From Flavobacteriaceae bacterium ASP10-09a (GTDB lineage Bacteria > Bacteroidota > Bacteroidia > Flavobacteriales > Flavobacteriaceae): a stretch of DNA of 43,410 bases. The stretch is from positions 32,599 to 76,008 of the forward strand of contig LAQA01000030.1 in NCBI GenBank assembly GCA_000981625.1. Direction: 5' to 3'. Of the stretch, positions 33,814 through 43,250 are shown piece by piece. The position numbers were made by a program, and so were the translations under genes. Every line of letters begins with the position of its first letter. Position 1 is the first letter of the stretch. Under the pieces are notes generated by a model. The model worked only from the letters and a program-made list of their open reading frames with translations, ran no database searches and was not told the DNA's origin.

Positions 33814-35622
33814 ATGGCACTAGTAACATCTAAGGAAATTGCACAAGTAATTGGTTTAGACAATTTTGGGTTTTTAGGTACATTTATAGGTTGGTTACTT
33901 ATTAAGGTTTTGCGTATTTCTGCAATCAATAAAATCTACAATAACAACAAGAGTAAAACTGATTTAGATTTTTTAAATGGCGTTTTAGATGATTGTAATA
34001 TTAAGTTTGAAATACCAGAAGAAGATTTAAAAAGAATTCCAAAGGAAGGGCCTTTTATAACGGTTTCCAACCATCCTTTAGGAGGAATTGATGGCGTTTT
34101 ATTATTGAAATTATTGATTGAAAAACGAGCAGACTATAAAATAATTGCCAACTTTTTACTACATAGAATAGCCCCATTAAAGCCTTATGTAATGCCTGTA
34201 AATCCTTTTGAAACAAGAAAGGATGCAAAGTCTAGTATTGCGGGGATTAAAAGTGCATTATTACACCTAAAAGAAGGAAAACCTTTAGGCATTTTTCCTG
34301 CAGGAGAAGTGTCTACTTATAAAGATGGAAAACTAAAGGTTGATAAACCTTGGGAAGAAGGAGCTGTAAGGTTGATTAAAAAAGCGCAAGTTCCTGTAAT
34401 TCCTATTTACTTTCACGCAAAAAACAGTCGTCTTTTTTATATTTTATCTAAAATTAGTGATACACTAAGAACCGCAAAATTACCATCAGAAGTAATTTCA
34501 CAAAAAGGTAGAGTTATAAAAGTTAGAATTGGAAAACCGATCTCTGTTAAAGATCAAAATGAGTATAAAGAGATTCCAGCTTTTTATGAATTTATTAGAA
34601 AGAAAACTTATATGTTGGCGAATCCTTTTGAAAAAGCCCATAAATTAATTTCTACACAGCATATTAAAATTAAAAAAAAACCAAAAAAAATTACGGGGCA
34701 AAGAGCTGTAGATTCTTTTGTTAGAGAAGTCAATGCGCTTAGAGAAAAAGATGGAAAACTTTTAGAAAGCAAAAATTATGAAGTGTTTTTTGCTAATCCA
34801 AAAGTGATTCCTAATTTGTTACATGAAATAGGAAGATTACGTGAAATTACTTTTAGAGATGTAGGAGAAGGTACAAATAAGTCTATAGATTTAGACAAAT
34901 ACGATAAGTATTATCACCATTTGATTTTATGGGACAGAGAAGCTAATCGTTTGGCTGGTTCATATAGAATGGGTCTTGGGAAAGAGATTTATAAAAAGTA
35001 TGGTATTAATGGTTTTTATGTGCAAACCTTATTTAGAATTGAGCCAGAATTGCATCAAATGATGGGAAACACCATAGAAATGGGGCGTGCTTTTATCATT
35101 AAAGAATATCAACAAAAACCAATGCCTTTATTTCTACTTTGGAAAGGAATTGTACATGTAACACTACGTTATCCAGAATATAAATATCTAATGGGAGGAG
35201 TTTCTATTAGTAATCAGTTTTCAGATTTTTCAAAATCATTGATGATTGAGTTTATGAAATCGCATTATTACGATCCATATATTGCACAATATATTTATCC
35301 AAAGAAAGAATACAAGGTTAAATTAAAAGATGGAGATAAAGATTTTGTATTTGATGCGACCAAAGCTGATATGCAAAAGTTCGATAAAATTATTGATGAA
35401 ATAGAACCTGGTTCTTTAAGGATTCCTGTATTGATTAAAAAATACGTGAAGCAAAACGCACGTTTAGTTGCTTTTAATGTGGATCCAAAATTCAACAATG
35501 CAGTAGATGGGTTAATGTATATTAAAGTTTCTGACATCCCCGAAAGTACTGTAAAACCTGTGATGGAAGAGTTTCAGAAAGAACTAGAACGAAAAGCTGC
35601 TGAGTTGCAGAATAATAGATAG
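33814..35622 (+). CDS. olsF: Two-domain acyltransferase, OlsF-like (ornithine lipid or related aminolipid synthesis)
   Basis: A 602-residue fusion. The N-terminal part is a PlsC-like acyltransferase with SNHPLGGIDG (His87, Asp93, spaced HX5D) and FPAGEVSTYK (161-170). The C-terminal part (about 300-510) resembles the OlsB/hemolysin-type N-acyltransferase family, with IGRLREITFRDVGEG and TIEMGRAFIIKEYQQKP. OlsF proteins of this order, described in Serratia and Flavobacterium johnsoniae, add both acyl chains to ornithine to make ornithine lipids without phosphate. Glycine or another amino acid is an alternative acceptor. The gene is the last of a run behind aspartokinase. Confidence 0.88.
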   Translation: MALVTSKEIAQVIGLDNFGFLGTFIGWLLIKVLRISAINKIYNNNKSKTDLDFLNGVLDDCNIKFEIPEEDLKRIPKEGPFITVSNHPLGGIDGVLLLKLLIEKRADYKIIANFLLHRIAPLKPYVMPVNPFETRKDAKSSIAGIKSALLHLKEGKPLGIFPAGEVSTYKDGKLKVDKPWEEGAVRLIKKAQVPVIPIYFHAKNSRLFYILSKISDTLRTAKLPSEVISQKGRVIKVRIGKPISVKDQNEYKEIPAFYEFIRKKTYMLANPFEKAHKLISTQHIKIKKKPKKITGQRAVDSFVREVNALREKDGKLLESKNYEVFFANPKVIPNLLHEIGRLREITFRDVGEGTNKSIDLDKYDKYYHHLILWDREANRLAGSYRMGLGKEIYKKYGINGFYVQTLFRIEPELHQMMGNTIEMGRAFIIKEYQQKPMPLFLLWKGIVHVTLRYPEYKYLMGGVSISNQFSDFSKSLMIEFMKSHYYDPYIAQYIYPKKEYKVKLKDGDKDFVFDATKADMQKFDKIIDEIEPGSLRIPVLIKKYVKQNARLVAFNVDPKFNNAVDGLMYIKVSDIPESTVKPVMEEFQKELERKAAELQNNR

Positions 35623-35832
35623 AAAACTATAAACTCTCATAATTTTATTTTTTTAGTTATATACTGTTTACAACTGTCCCTTTTCTATTAAATTTAATTA
35701 AAATAATTGATTCTCAAACTTGTATAATAATTATCTAAACATTCAATAGGTCTAAATTTACATAACATCTTTATAAACTTAATTACATAACTTTAGTTTA
35801 CTAAAACAATGAGTACAATTAACTTTATTGTT
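35623..35832. other. Intergenic region without a confident gene
   Basis: AT-rich DNA after the OlsF-like gene. The near-match TAACTTTA at about 35787 could be a -7 box for a short transcript ending at the 35833 terminator, but evidence is weak. Confidence 0.3.
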
Positions 35833-35860
35833 GCGTATTTTAAGAATATGCCTTTTTTTT
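35833..35860 (+). terminator. Probable terminator downstream of the OlsF-like gene
   Basis: Stem GCGTATT (35833-35839) with AATATGC (35845-35851), one G-T pair, loop TTAAG, then eight Ts. It is 210 bases after the olsF stop, so it may end olsF or a short RNA. Confidence 0.5.
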
Positions 35861-35977
35861 AATACTATTTGTGTTGAAATACTTCCAGCGATTATAGAAT
35901 CTAGAATAACGAAAGTTGGCAATATGAAATTATGAGTGAACCACAAATAAAGATTTAAAAACCCTTGTAAAAAGTAA

Positions 35978-36015
35978 ATAGAAAAAGCTTAAAAATAATT
36001 TTAAGCTTTTTCTAT
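35978..36015. terminator. Strong hairpin, terminator of the M20 amidohydrolase gene
   Basis: A 17-bp perfect stem (35978-35994 with 35999-36015, core AAAAAGCTTAAAA) and a four-base loop. On the minus strand it lies 72 bases after the amidohydrolase stop. Both strands carry A and T runs, so it may act in both directions. Confidence 0.85.
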
Positions 36016-36087
36016 CGTGAATAAAATCAATAAAGAAAAGAGTTTTTTTTCCTCAGTTCTTTGTTTTGTATAGGTTTCATTTTGTGA

Positions 36088-37401
36088 TTACTTACCAATT
36101 TCCATATAATCAGCTACCAAATTAACCATTGCATTAACGCCTAAAATAAATCCGCTTTCGTCAAGGAAAAAGTCAGGAGTATGATGCGATGCAGAGGTTT
36201 TTGGATCTTGTCCTTTTGGTAATCCACCTATATAAAAATAAAAACCAGGGACTTCATTTGCAAAAAATGAAAAATCCTCAGCTCCAGTTTCTGCCGGTAC
36301 TAGTAGAACATTCGACATGCCAGCAGATTTCTGTAAAGAAGGTAGCATTTTGGCTGTAAGTTCAAGGTTATTAAATGTAACTGGATAATGCGCTGAATAA
36401 GGCAGTTCTACAATAGCTTCAGCCCCATTTGCTTCAGCTGTTTTCGTTGCTATTTGACGAATACGGTCAAAAACCAATTTTTCATCAGCATCACTAAATG
36501 TTCTTACCGTACCTAACATTTCCACTTGTTCAGGAATTATATTGGAACGGTTACCACCGTGTATTGAACCAATAGTAACCACAGCAGCATTTCGTGTAAT
36601 ATTTACATTACGGCTAATTATGGTTTGAAGATTGTTTATAATTTGTGCAGAGGTTATAATTGGGTCAATAGAAGACCATGGTTCAGCACCATGAGAAGAC
36701 TTTCCTTTTACCGTAATTTTTAAGTCGCCAACTCCAGCAAACATTCCTCCAGGGCGATAGGTGATTTTTCCAACTTCGACTTGTGCATTGATATGTAGTC
36801 CGAAAATAACATCAACATTTGGGTTTTTTAATGCACCTTCTTTAATCATGAGTTCAGCACCACCCTCTTCTCCCTTGGGAGCACCTTCTTCAGCAGGTTG
36901 AAAAATAAATTTAACAGTTCCTTTTAAATCTTTTTGCATTCCAGACAAAATTTCTGCAGCACCCATTAAAATTGCTACATGAGAATCGTGACCACATGCA
37001 TGCATAACACTAGTTTCTTTTCCATTATAAATGGTCTTTACTTTGGAAGCAAAAGGGACAGGAGTTCTTTCTAAGACAGGTAAAGCATCCATGTCAGCTC
37101 TTAAAGCGACTACAGGGCCTGGAAGACTTCCTTTAAGAATACCGACAACACCAGTTATGCCAACGTTAGTTATTACTTCTATACCAAGTGATTTTAAATG
37201 CTTTGCTACCATAGCTGCAGTTCGAACTTCGCGGTTACCTAATTCAGGATTTTGATGAATATCTCTTCGCCAATCGATTACCTTTTGCTCAATTCCTTTT
37301 ACCTTTGTTTGAATTTCGTTTTGGAGACTATTTGATTGGGCATTTAAAGTTATTTGACTTAAAAAAAAGGCTAATACAACTAATAGATGTGTTTTTTTCA
37401 T
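36088..37401 (-). CDS. M20-family amidohydrolase (hippuricase-like), exported
   Basis: A 437-residue zinc amidohydrolase from the chosen ATG, which gives the signal peptide MKKTHLLVVLAFFLSQ to TLNAQ. The upstream frame continues to 37491 but adds a poorly ordered, AT-coded stretch. Zinc motifs are HACGHDSHVAIL and FQPAEEGAPKGEEGG, with ALRADMDALPV and HHTPDFFLDE at the end. The IAA-amino-acid hydrolase/hippuricase group cleaves N-acyl or peptide bonds. The export signal suggests it acts on periplasmic N-acyl amino acids or peptides. It is a single gene closed by a strong terminator. Confidence 0.93.
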   Translation of the reverse strand: MKKTHLLVVLAFFLSQITLNAQSNSLQNEIQTKVKGIEQKVIDWRRDIHQNPELGNREVRTAAMVAKHLKSLGIEVITNVGITGVVGILKGSLPGPVVALRADMDALPVLERTPVPFASKVKTIYNGKETSVMHACGHDSHVAILMGAAEILSGMQKDLKGTVKFIFQPAEEGAPKGEEGGAELMIKEGALKNPNVDVIFGLHINAQVEVGKITYRPGGMFAGVGDLKITVKGKSSHGAEPWSSIDPIITSAQIINNLQTIISRNVNITRNAAVVTIGSIHGGNRSNIIPEQVEMLGTVRTFSDADEKLVFDRIRQIATKTAEANGAEAIVELPYSAHYPVTFNNLELTAKMLPSLQKSAGMSNVLLVPAETGAEDFSFFANEVPGFYFYIGGLPKGQDPKTSASHHTPDFFLDESGFILGVNAMVNLVADYMEIGK

Positions 37402-37648
37402 TTTGTGTTTGTTTATTTGATAGTTCAATGATTTATAATTTTGTATTTTTAGGTTGAATACTATCAATTTATAGATACTTTGTTTAAGCACTAAATTTAG
37501 TAAATTATAAACGAATAAAAAACATCACGAAGATGTTTGTAATATTAGTTTTGTTGTATTATGATTTTTTACATCTTTCTTCTTTAGTTTTTTAGTGTGA
37601 ATCTTTAGATTGATTTTATATTCACTATTGAAAGAAAAAAAGTGTTAA

Positions 37649-38611
37649 TTATGGGCGAAAAGTAGCTCTTTGCAAGCGATCATTCATCGAATTGCCTAAA
37701 CCAATTTCTGGCATTTTTTCAGCAATAATAATATCTAGACTCAAATGATCTAATTCATGCAAGGCAGCATATAATTTTGATGCAGCTTCTTTTAAATCAT
37801 TATTTTTAGATAAGATGATTTCAGTCGTAATTTCAGCATTTTTAAAAGAAGAATTAAAAGCTAAAATTCCGATTTTTTTAGTCGGATGTTTTTTAATTTC
37901 TGAGGCAACATCAGTTGTTAAAATTGTTGTAGTTAAAGGAGAATAATGCTTGTCTAACATTCCTGGAGCATCAGGATTTTCTTCCATCTTGTTTTTCACT
38001 TCAACTTTACCAATTAAAGCTTCAATCTCTTCTAAAGCCAGGGCACCTAATCTGTAAATAATAGGTTCATTATTTACAAAACCAATAATAGTAGATTCAA
38101 TTCCGTTTATACAAGAACCGCCATTTAAAACCATTTTAATATCATTTTTAAAATAACGTTCTACATGTTCAGGTTTTGTTGGGCTAATGTTGTTAAAAGG
38201 ATTTGCACTAGGAGCAGCCAAAGGAAAAGGTAATTGTTTTAAAAGCGCTATGGTTACAGGGTGATTTGGCACACGAACAGCAACTGTGTCTTTGCCTGCA
38301 GTAATAATATCTGGAATATCTTTATGCTTTTTTAAAACCAAAGTCATAGAACCAGGCCAAAAAGTGTTGGCTAAAATCTTTGCTTTTTCAGGAATTTCAG
38401 AAACAATGGTTTCTAAAACATCTACTGAAGAAATATGCACAATTAATGGATTAAAGAAAGGGCGTTTTTTAGTTTCAAAAATACGTTTAATCGCTTTTTC
38501 GCTAAAGATATTCCCTGCCAAACCGTATACAGTTTCTGTAGGGATTGCAACCAATTCTTCATTTGTCAAAAGGGCAATTGCTTTTTGTATGTCTTTAGAA
38601 ATAATGCTCAT
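37649..38611 (-). CDS. L-threonylcarbamoyladenylate synthase (Sua5/YrdC)
   Basis: A 320-residue protein with an N-terminal YrdC domain (about 5-200) and a C-terminal Sua5 domain (about 215-320). Motifs are IPTETVYGLAGN (about 22-33), KRPFFNPLIVH and LPFPLAAPSANPFN, and the linker motif DKHYSP (about 220-225). It makes threonylcarbamoyl-AMP for the t6A37 modification of tRNAs that read ANN codons. The longer Sua5 form, and not the short TsaC form, is used here. It lies 39 bases downstream of the pseudouridine synthase gene. Confidence 0.95.
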   Translation of the reverse strand: MSIISKDIQKAIALLTNEELVAIPTETVYGLAGNIFSEKAIKRIFETKKRPFFNPLIVHISSVDVLETIVSEIPEKAKILANTFWPGSMTLVLKKHKDIPDIITAGKDTVAVRVPNHPVTIALLKQLPFPLAAPSANPFNNISPTKPEHVERYFKNDIKMVLNGGSCINGIESTIIGFVNNEPIIYRLGALALEEIEALIGKVEVKNKMEENPDAPGMLDKHYSPLTTTILTTDVASEIKKHPTKKIGILAFNSSFKNAEITTEIILSKNNDLKEAASKLYAALHELDHLSLDIIIAEKMPEIGLGNSMNDRLQRATFRP

Positions 38612-38650
38612 AATTCGTTTGCAAAATTACGAATAAAATTGCTTCGTTTT

Positions 38651-40324
38651 TTAAAATTCAGGATCAACTCTAAAACTCATTTTTTCATTTGTTGATGGAT
38701 GCAGAAACTCAATAAATTCGGCATGAAGATGTAATCTATTTGTTTTGTTACCATACAAATCATCACCAACGATAGGTGTGTTTAATCCGTATTTATGGGC
38801 AGCATGCACTCTTAACTGATGTGTTCTTCCAGTAATAGGATAAAAATAAACACGCGTTTTCCCATTTTCTCTCTTGATGATTTCCCAATTTGTTTCAGCA
38901 TTTTTTCCGTTTTCGAAATCTACTAATTGTTTTGGTCTGTCATCTAAATCTACTCGTAGAGGAAGTTTTATCGTTCCGTTATTTTTAACTAGATTTCCAT
39001 CTAAAAGGGCGATATACCTTTTTTTAATCGTTCTATTTATAAACTGACTTTGTAAAACTTTATTCGCTTCTTTTGTTTTGGTCAATAATAAAATTCCTGA
39101 AGTAGACATGTCTAAGCGATGCACAATTAAAGGGCCAGTTGCGTCAGGATATTTTTCTTTAATTCTAGTATATACAGAGTCATTAATTTCTTTACCAGGA
39201 ACAGATAAAAATTCAGTAGGTTTATTTACAGCAACCAAAACGTCATCTTCATAAATAATTCTGAGTTCTTGTTTTTCGGCTAAGTTTTCTAATAACAAAT
39301 TATCATCCATTTTAATACCATTTAGCATATGGGTTAAAATAGGTTTACATCGACCTTGGCAAGCAGGATAATAATTCTTGTGCTTTCTAATGGCTGAATT
39401 TGGTGAAATTCCCCACCAAAATTCCGCCATTGCAATTGGTTTTAAATCATTTGCAAAAGCAAATTGTAATAACTTAGGAGCAGAACATTCTCCAGAACCT
39501 GCAGGAGGTTTTATTGTAGGATTATCAAAAATATCTAATAAATTTTTTAGCTCTTTTTGCTGATTTAAAAATGCATATTTACTAAATAATGTTTGCTGTA
39601 AAAAGTTAGATTTTTCTTTTCGTTCTTTTTTTAATGCTGTAATTTTATCCTCTAGAACCGTTAACTCTTTACCGTTTTTTTTAATTTTAGAATCATAATA
39701 TTCGTGTAATTCTTTATAAAGAAATTGATCATTATAACTTTCTTGCATTAATTTTTTGGTGAGGGTTTTATATTCTAAATCACCTAGAATTGCTACTGCA
39801 TTTTTCTTGCTAAGTTTTCTTTCAATTTTAGCCGCCTTCATTTTCTTTCGTTGATTTTCTAAACTTTCAGAAATTGTTTTATGAAGTTTTTTTGCTGATT
39901 TTTTTAACGTTAAATACTGTTCATTACTTTTTAAAGCACCTAGTTGACTATTAATTTTGTCAATTTCAGTTTCCCCTTTTATATAAAAACTACCTTCTGT
40001 TCTCATATTAAAAACAGGTGGGACAAATTTTTCTGGTAAACTTTTATCTGCTAATTTCCCTGAAAAAGCGGCTACATATCCAATTCCATTTTGCTTGTTT
40101 TGCACAACTAAAACCCCAAACATTTTTCCGATTGGCAATCCTTTTTTTGATGCATCTAACCCAAAATTATGATCAAAATCAGTTTGAGTTTTTAGATATT
40201 CTTGTACTTCATTTACAGCAATCTTACACAAAGGATGTGGTTCGTAGTAAAATGGAAATGTAAACTTTGGAGGAAGTTTAATTTTAGAAACTGGAGTTGC
40301 GAAGGGTTGAAAGTAGGTTTTCAA
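38651..40324 (-). CDS. RluA-type pseudouridine synthase with a long N-terminal extension
   Basis: A 557-residue protein. The C-terminal third (about 350-557) is a RluA-family pseudouridine synthase with catalytic Asp405 in HRLDMSTSG, ending with HAEFIEFLHP. The N-terminal 340 residues hold a globular part (1-130), a long coiled coil (about 135-265) and a Cys-bearing segment: GSGECSAPKL (Cys280) and ACQGRCKP (Cys322, Cys326). This extension also occurs in some gamma-proteobacterial proteins and has no assigned role. The three Cys might bind a metal or serve RNA binding. The RNA target is unknown. Confidence 0.9.
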   Translation of the reverse strand: MKTYFQPFATPVSKIKLPPKFTFPFYYEPHPLCKIAVNEVQEYLKTQTDFDHNFGLDASKKGLPIGKMFGVLVVQNKQNGIGYVAAFSGKLADKSLPEKFVPPVFNMRTEGSFYIKGETEIDKINSQLGALKSNEQYLTLKKSAKKLHKTISESLENQRKKMKAAKIERKLSKKNAVAILGDLEYKTLTKKLMQESYNDQFLYKELHEYYDSKIKKNGKELTVLEDKITALKKERKEKSNFLQQTLFSKYAFLNQQKELKNLLDIFDNPTIKPPAGSGECSAPKLLQFAFANDLKPIAMAEFWWGISPNSAIRKHKNYYPACQGRCKPILTHMLNGIKMDDNLLLENLAEKQELRIIYEDDVLVAVNKPTEFLSVPGKEINDSVYTRIKEKYPDATGPLIVHRLDMSTSGILLLTKTKEANKVLQSQFINRTIKKRYIALLDGNLVKNNGTIKLPLRVDLDDRPKQLVDFENGKNAETNWEIIKRENGKTRVYFYPITGRTHQLRVHAAHKYGLNTPIVGDDLYGNKTNRLHLHAEFIEFLHPSTNEKMSFRVDPEF

Positions 40325-40337
40325 GAAAAGAAAATAT

Positions 40338-40748
40338 TTATATGTTCTTTAAATCATTCTGGATGATGCTTTCTGATGGTCTAAGTAAGGCTAGATAAAT
40401 GATTAATACGACTCCAAATAATATAAAATCAGTATTCGTTGTGATTATAAAAAATGCAGTTCCTTCAAGTATTGCCCACCTAACAAGAGATGCCGTTTGA
40501 TATGCTCCAAAATTATCTTCTACTTTTATCTTTTTATCAATTTTACCCAGCATACTTTTAAACATTATGTTGCCAGAAATAAATGCTATCATTGGTAGTA
40601 TAGCAATATAAATAGTAGAACTATTTATATCTGGCAACGTAAATAAATCATTAAAAGACGACAAGTCTGATAAGAAATAATAAGTGAATGCAACTCCCAA
40701 TATTAATGCGAGATGTATTAGTTGAATCGTTTTTAATTGTTCTTTCAT
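40338..40748 (-). CDS. Small four-helix membrane protein, unknown
   Basis: A 136-residue protein with four membrane helices (about 10-27, 44-65, 88-105 and 107-122) and a charged C-terminal tail. I do not recognise the family. It lies 13 bases before the pseudouridine synthase gene in the same direction and 39 bases after the 126-residue gene, so these small genes form a minus-strand run. Similar small membrane proteins are common in flavobacteria and lack a known role. Confidence 0.65.
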   Translation of the reverse strand: MKEQLKTIQLIHLALILGVAFTYYFLSDLSSFNDLFTLPDINSSTIYIAILPMIAFISGNIMFKSMLGKIDKKIKVEDNFGAYQTASLVRWAILEGTAFFIITTNTDFILFGVVLIIYLALLRPSESIIQNDLKNI

Positions 40749-40787
40749 GATGTATAGTTTGTTAATATACTTCTAGTTATTTGTGCT

Positions 40788-41168
40788 TTACCAACTTGCA
40801 GTCGGTGAAAACAATAAATCAGTTGGACAGTCAACATCATATAAATATTGATAACCTCTAGATTCTTTTTTGCAAAAAGGTTCTATAAGATTAATCATGT
40901 CGACATAGCTTTCCATGGTCAGCACGCAAAAGAAAGTTTCATTGTCTTTGGTGAGTATTCCTTCGTCAGAGTTAAATAAACCGAAAAGTAAATTACAATT
41001 CCTTGGCGTTATAAAATCAACTTCAGATAAATCTAGTCTTTTCTTTTTATCAATAATTACGTCTTTAATCAATGCTTTAAACTTAATAGCTTCGGCTTTA
41101 TCAAAGTTGTACAGACGAACAACATTTTCGTCAAGACCATTTACGTTTTCAATATAATCTAATTCCAT
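40788..41168 (-). CDS. Small soluble protein, unknown
   Basis: A 126-residue, acidic protein with no signal or membrane helix. It begins with MELDYIENVNGL and has the ordered stretch LDLSEVDFITPRNCNLLFG, so it looks like a folded domain and not a chance frame. I do not recognise a known family. Two more Cys appear near the C-terminus (EPFCKKE and DVDCPTD). It lies between the LtaS-like gene and the small membrane-protein gene, on the same strand as both. Confidence 0.65.
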   Translation of the reverse strand: MELDYIENVNGLDENVVRLYNFDKAEAIKFKALIKDVIIDKKKRLDLSEVDFITPRNCNLLFGLFNSDEGILTKDNETFFCVLTMESYVDMINLIEPFCKKESRGYQYLYDVDCPTDLLFSPTASW

Positions 41169-41275
41169 CTTTTCTCTTATTAATGTCCTCTTTATTTATT
41201 TTTTTAATCCTTTTTCTTCTTTGATAATAGGTTATATAACGCCCTATATTTCTGCACACCTATTTCTGCATAATA

Positions 41276-43240
41276 TCATTTTAATTTTAAGAGGCCATTT
41301 TTAAAAAGATTAAATGCGCCTTGGTAGTAGCTAATATTCTCTTTTAATAAAACACTATCTGTTTTGGTAGAAATTAAAGTGTTTCTTTTTTTATTAGAAT
41401 TGTAATTATAGGAAGAAGATTTTTGTTCACTATTAATAATAGATAGTTTACTGGGTTTTAACAACCCTAGTTTTCTATAGTTGGCAATTAAAGCGCGTTC
41501 TTCATTCGCGTCTATTTCTCTGATGTCTCTGCCAAAAAAATTAGAAGTGTAACTCCAATTTAAATATCCGAAAAGTGTTGGAAAAATATCTATTTGAGAA
41601 ATTAGCGTGTTAATTTCTTCAGGTTGTTTGTTAGGAAGATTAATTATAAACGCGGGGATATGATATTTTTCCATATTTAATTCTGTTCTTCCTGCGCTAT
41701 AGGCACAATGATCCGAAACCAACACAAATACAGTGTTTTTATACCAAGATTTTTTCTTTGCCATTTTAAAAAATTGATTTAAACTATAATCAGCATATCG
41801 TAAAGCCCCTTCTCTATTTGTACCAGAAGGAATATCTACAAAACCATTTGGGTATGTATATGGCTGATGATTAGAGCTGGTCATTACAAAGTTAAAGAAA
41901 GGTTTTTCTTTTTCGGCTTGCTTGTCAGTATAGTCTAGAACTTTATTAAATAAATCGAGATCAGAAACTGCCCAAGCATTCTCAAAAGTAACTTCGTTGT
42001 CTTCAATTCTAGTTCTTCTTGTTGGTGAATTTTCAGATAATCGATGTGTTTTTTTTCGATCAACAATATCAAAACCATTGTAGCTAAAATAAGAATTCAT
42101 ATTATCAAAATAACCATCACCCCCGTAAAAAAAGGTTCTACTATACCCTTTTTGTTTAAATACTTCTCCAATGGTAAATAGATTTTTATGACCCTTTCTT
42201 TTAACAATACTTCTTCCTGGAGTAGGCGGGATAGAAAGCGTTAAAGCCTCTATACCTCTAATTGTTCGGGTTCCAGTGGCATATAGATTATTGAAAAATA
42301 TAGATGCATTAACGAGAGAATCTAAGGTTGGTACTTGGTTTTTTTGATTGTCAAACCGAGTCATGAAGGAAGCATTTAAACTTTCTAGCCCTATAAAAAT
42401 AACATTAGGTTTCAAGGGAACACCATCACTTTTTATATATCTTTTGAGAGTCGTTTTAGTTAAAAAACTATCTTTTGGAGTCTTTATTAATTCTTGCAAT
42501 AAAGAAATAGAGGTGTCTTCTGAATTTTTTAAATAAAACTCATTATAGTTTAATTCATTTGATTTGTATGCTGCAAAAAAAGAGTAGTTCCCAGATTTTG
42601 CTATTTCATTTCTGTAGCGGTTTTTAAAAATTTCTGCATCAGTATTTTTAACGTTAAAATGAAAAAGTAAAAAGAGACTACACCAGAATAAAGTAGGAAT
42701 TAATTTTTGTTTAAAGTTGTTTTTATTTTGATAAAAATGTTTGAAAACACCTTTTTTACGTATTCCTTTTTTGATGATAAAAACAAATACAATTAACAAG
42801 CCAATTAACAAAGGCAACGGAAAAGATTGATGAATGTTCTCTATAACTTCATACGTGTATAATAAATAGTCTACTGCAATAAAATTGTACCGTTTTTGAT
42901 ACTCTTGCCAAAATGATATTTCTGCTAAAAAAGAAAATAAAATAAAGAATAAAACAATAAAAAAACCAACGTTCGTTAAAATTTTATCTGCTTTGCATCC
43001 GTAAAATTTTACAGGGATTAAAAGTAAATAAATAGCGTAAAAAACTAATATATAGGAGAGGCTTCCAAGATCAAACATAAGACCTATTCCAAACATTTTT
43101 AAAAAAGAAATTAGATTAAAGCTGAGCTCAGAAAATGAAAAAATATAGAACGTTAATCGAATTAAAAAAGAGAGTAATAAATAAATGATTGCAAAATTAT
43201 TAAGTAGCAAAAATCTTTTTGGAAGTAGGGTTTTTAACAT
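41276..43240 (-). CDS. LtaS-like sulfatase-fold phosphotransferase in the inner membrane
   Basis: A 654-residue protein with five N-terminal membrane helices (about 15-200) and a periplasmic alkaline phosphatase-like domain (about 275-590). Metal and nucleophile sites can be read: Glu286 in GLESLNASF, Thr324/Thr326 in GTRTIRG, His458, and Asp510/His511 in VSDHC. This matches the LTA synthase and phosphoglycerol transferase family, which transfers phosphoglycerol or phosphoethanolamine to envelope glycans or lipids. Gram-negative bacteria lack lipoteichoic acid, so the acceptor here is unknown. The gene starts 10 bases after the polA stop. Confidence 0.9.
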   Translation of the reverse strand: MLKTLLPKRFLLLNNFAIIYLLLSFLIRLTFYIFSFSELSFNLISFLKMFGIGLMFDLGSLSYILVFYAIYLLLIPVKFYGCKADKILTNVGFFIVLFFILFSFLAEISFWQEYQKRYNFIAVDYLLYTYEVIENIHQSFPLPLLIGLLIVFVFIIKKGIRKKGVFKHFYQNKNNFKQKLIPTLFWCSLFLLFHFNVKNTDAEIFKNRYRNEIAKSGNYSFFAAYKSNELNYNEFYLKNSEDTSISLLQELIKTPKDSFLTKTTLKRYIKSDGVPLKPNVIFIGLESLNASFMTRFDNQKNQVPTLDSLVNASIFFNNLYATGTRTIRGIEALTLSIPPTPGRSIVKRKGHKNLFTIGEVFKQKGYSRTFFYGGDGYFDNMNSYFSYNGFDIVDRKKTHRLSENSPTRRTRIEDNEVTFENAWAVSDLDLFNKVLDYTDKQAEKEKPFFNFVMTSSNHQPYTYPNGFVDIPSGTNREGALRYADYSLNQFFKMAKKKSWYKNTVFVLVSDHCAYSAGRTELNMEKYHIPAFIINLPNKQPEEINTLISQIDIFPTLFGYLNWSYTSNFFGRDIREIDANEERALIANYRKLGLLKPSKLSIINSEQKSSSYNYNSNKKRNTLISTKTDSVLLKENISYYQGAFNLFKNGLLKLK

Positions 43241-43250
43241 GATTTTATTT

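Noticed and set aside
37402..37491. N-terminal extension of the M20 amidohydrolase
   Set aside because: The next ATG gives a regular signal peptide at residue 1, while the extension has no ordered composition and would put the signal inside the protein.
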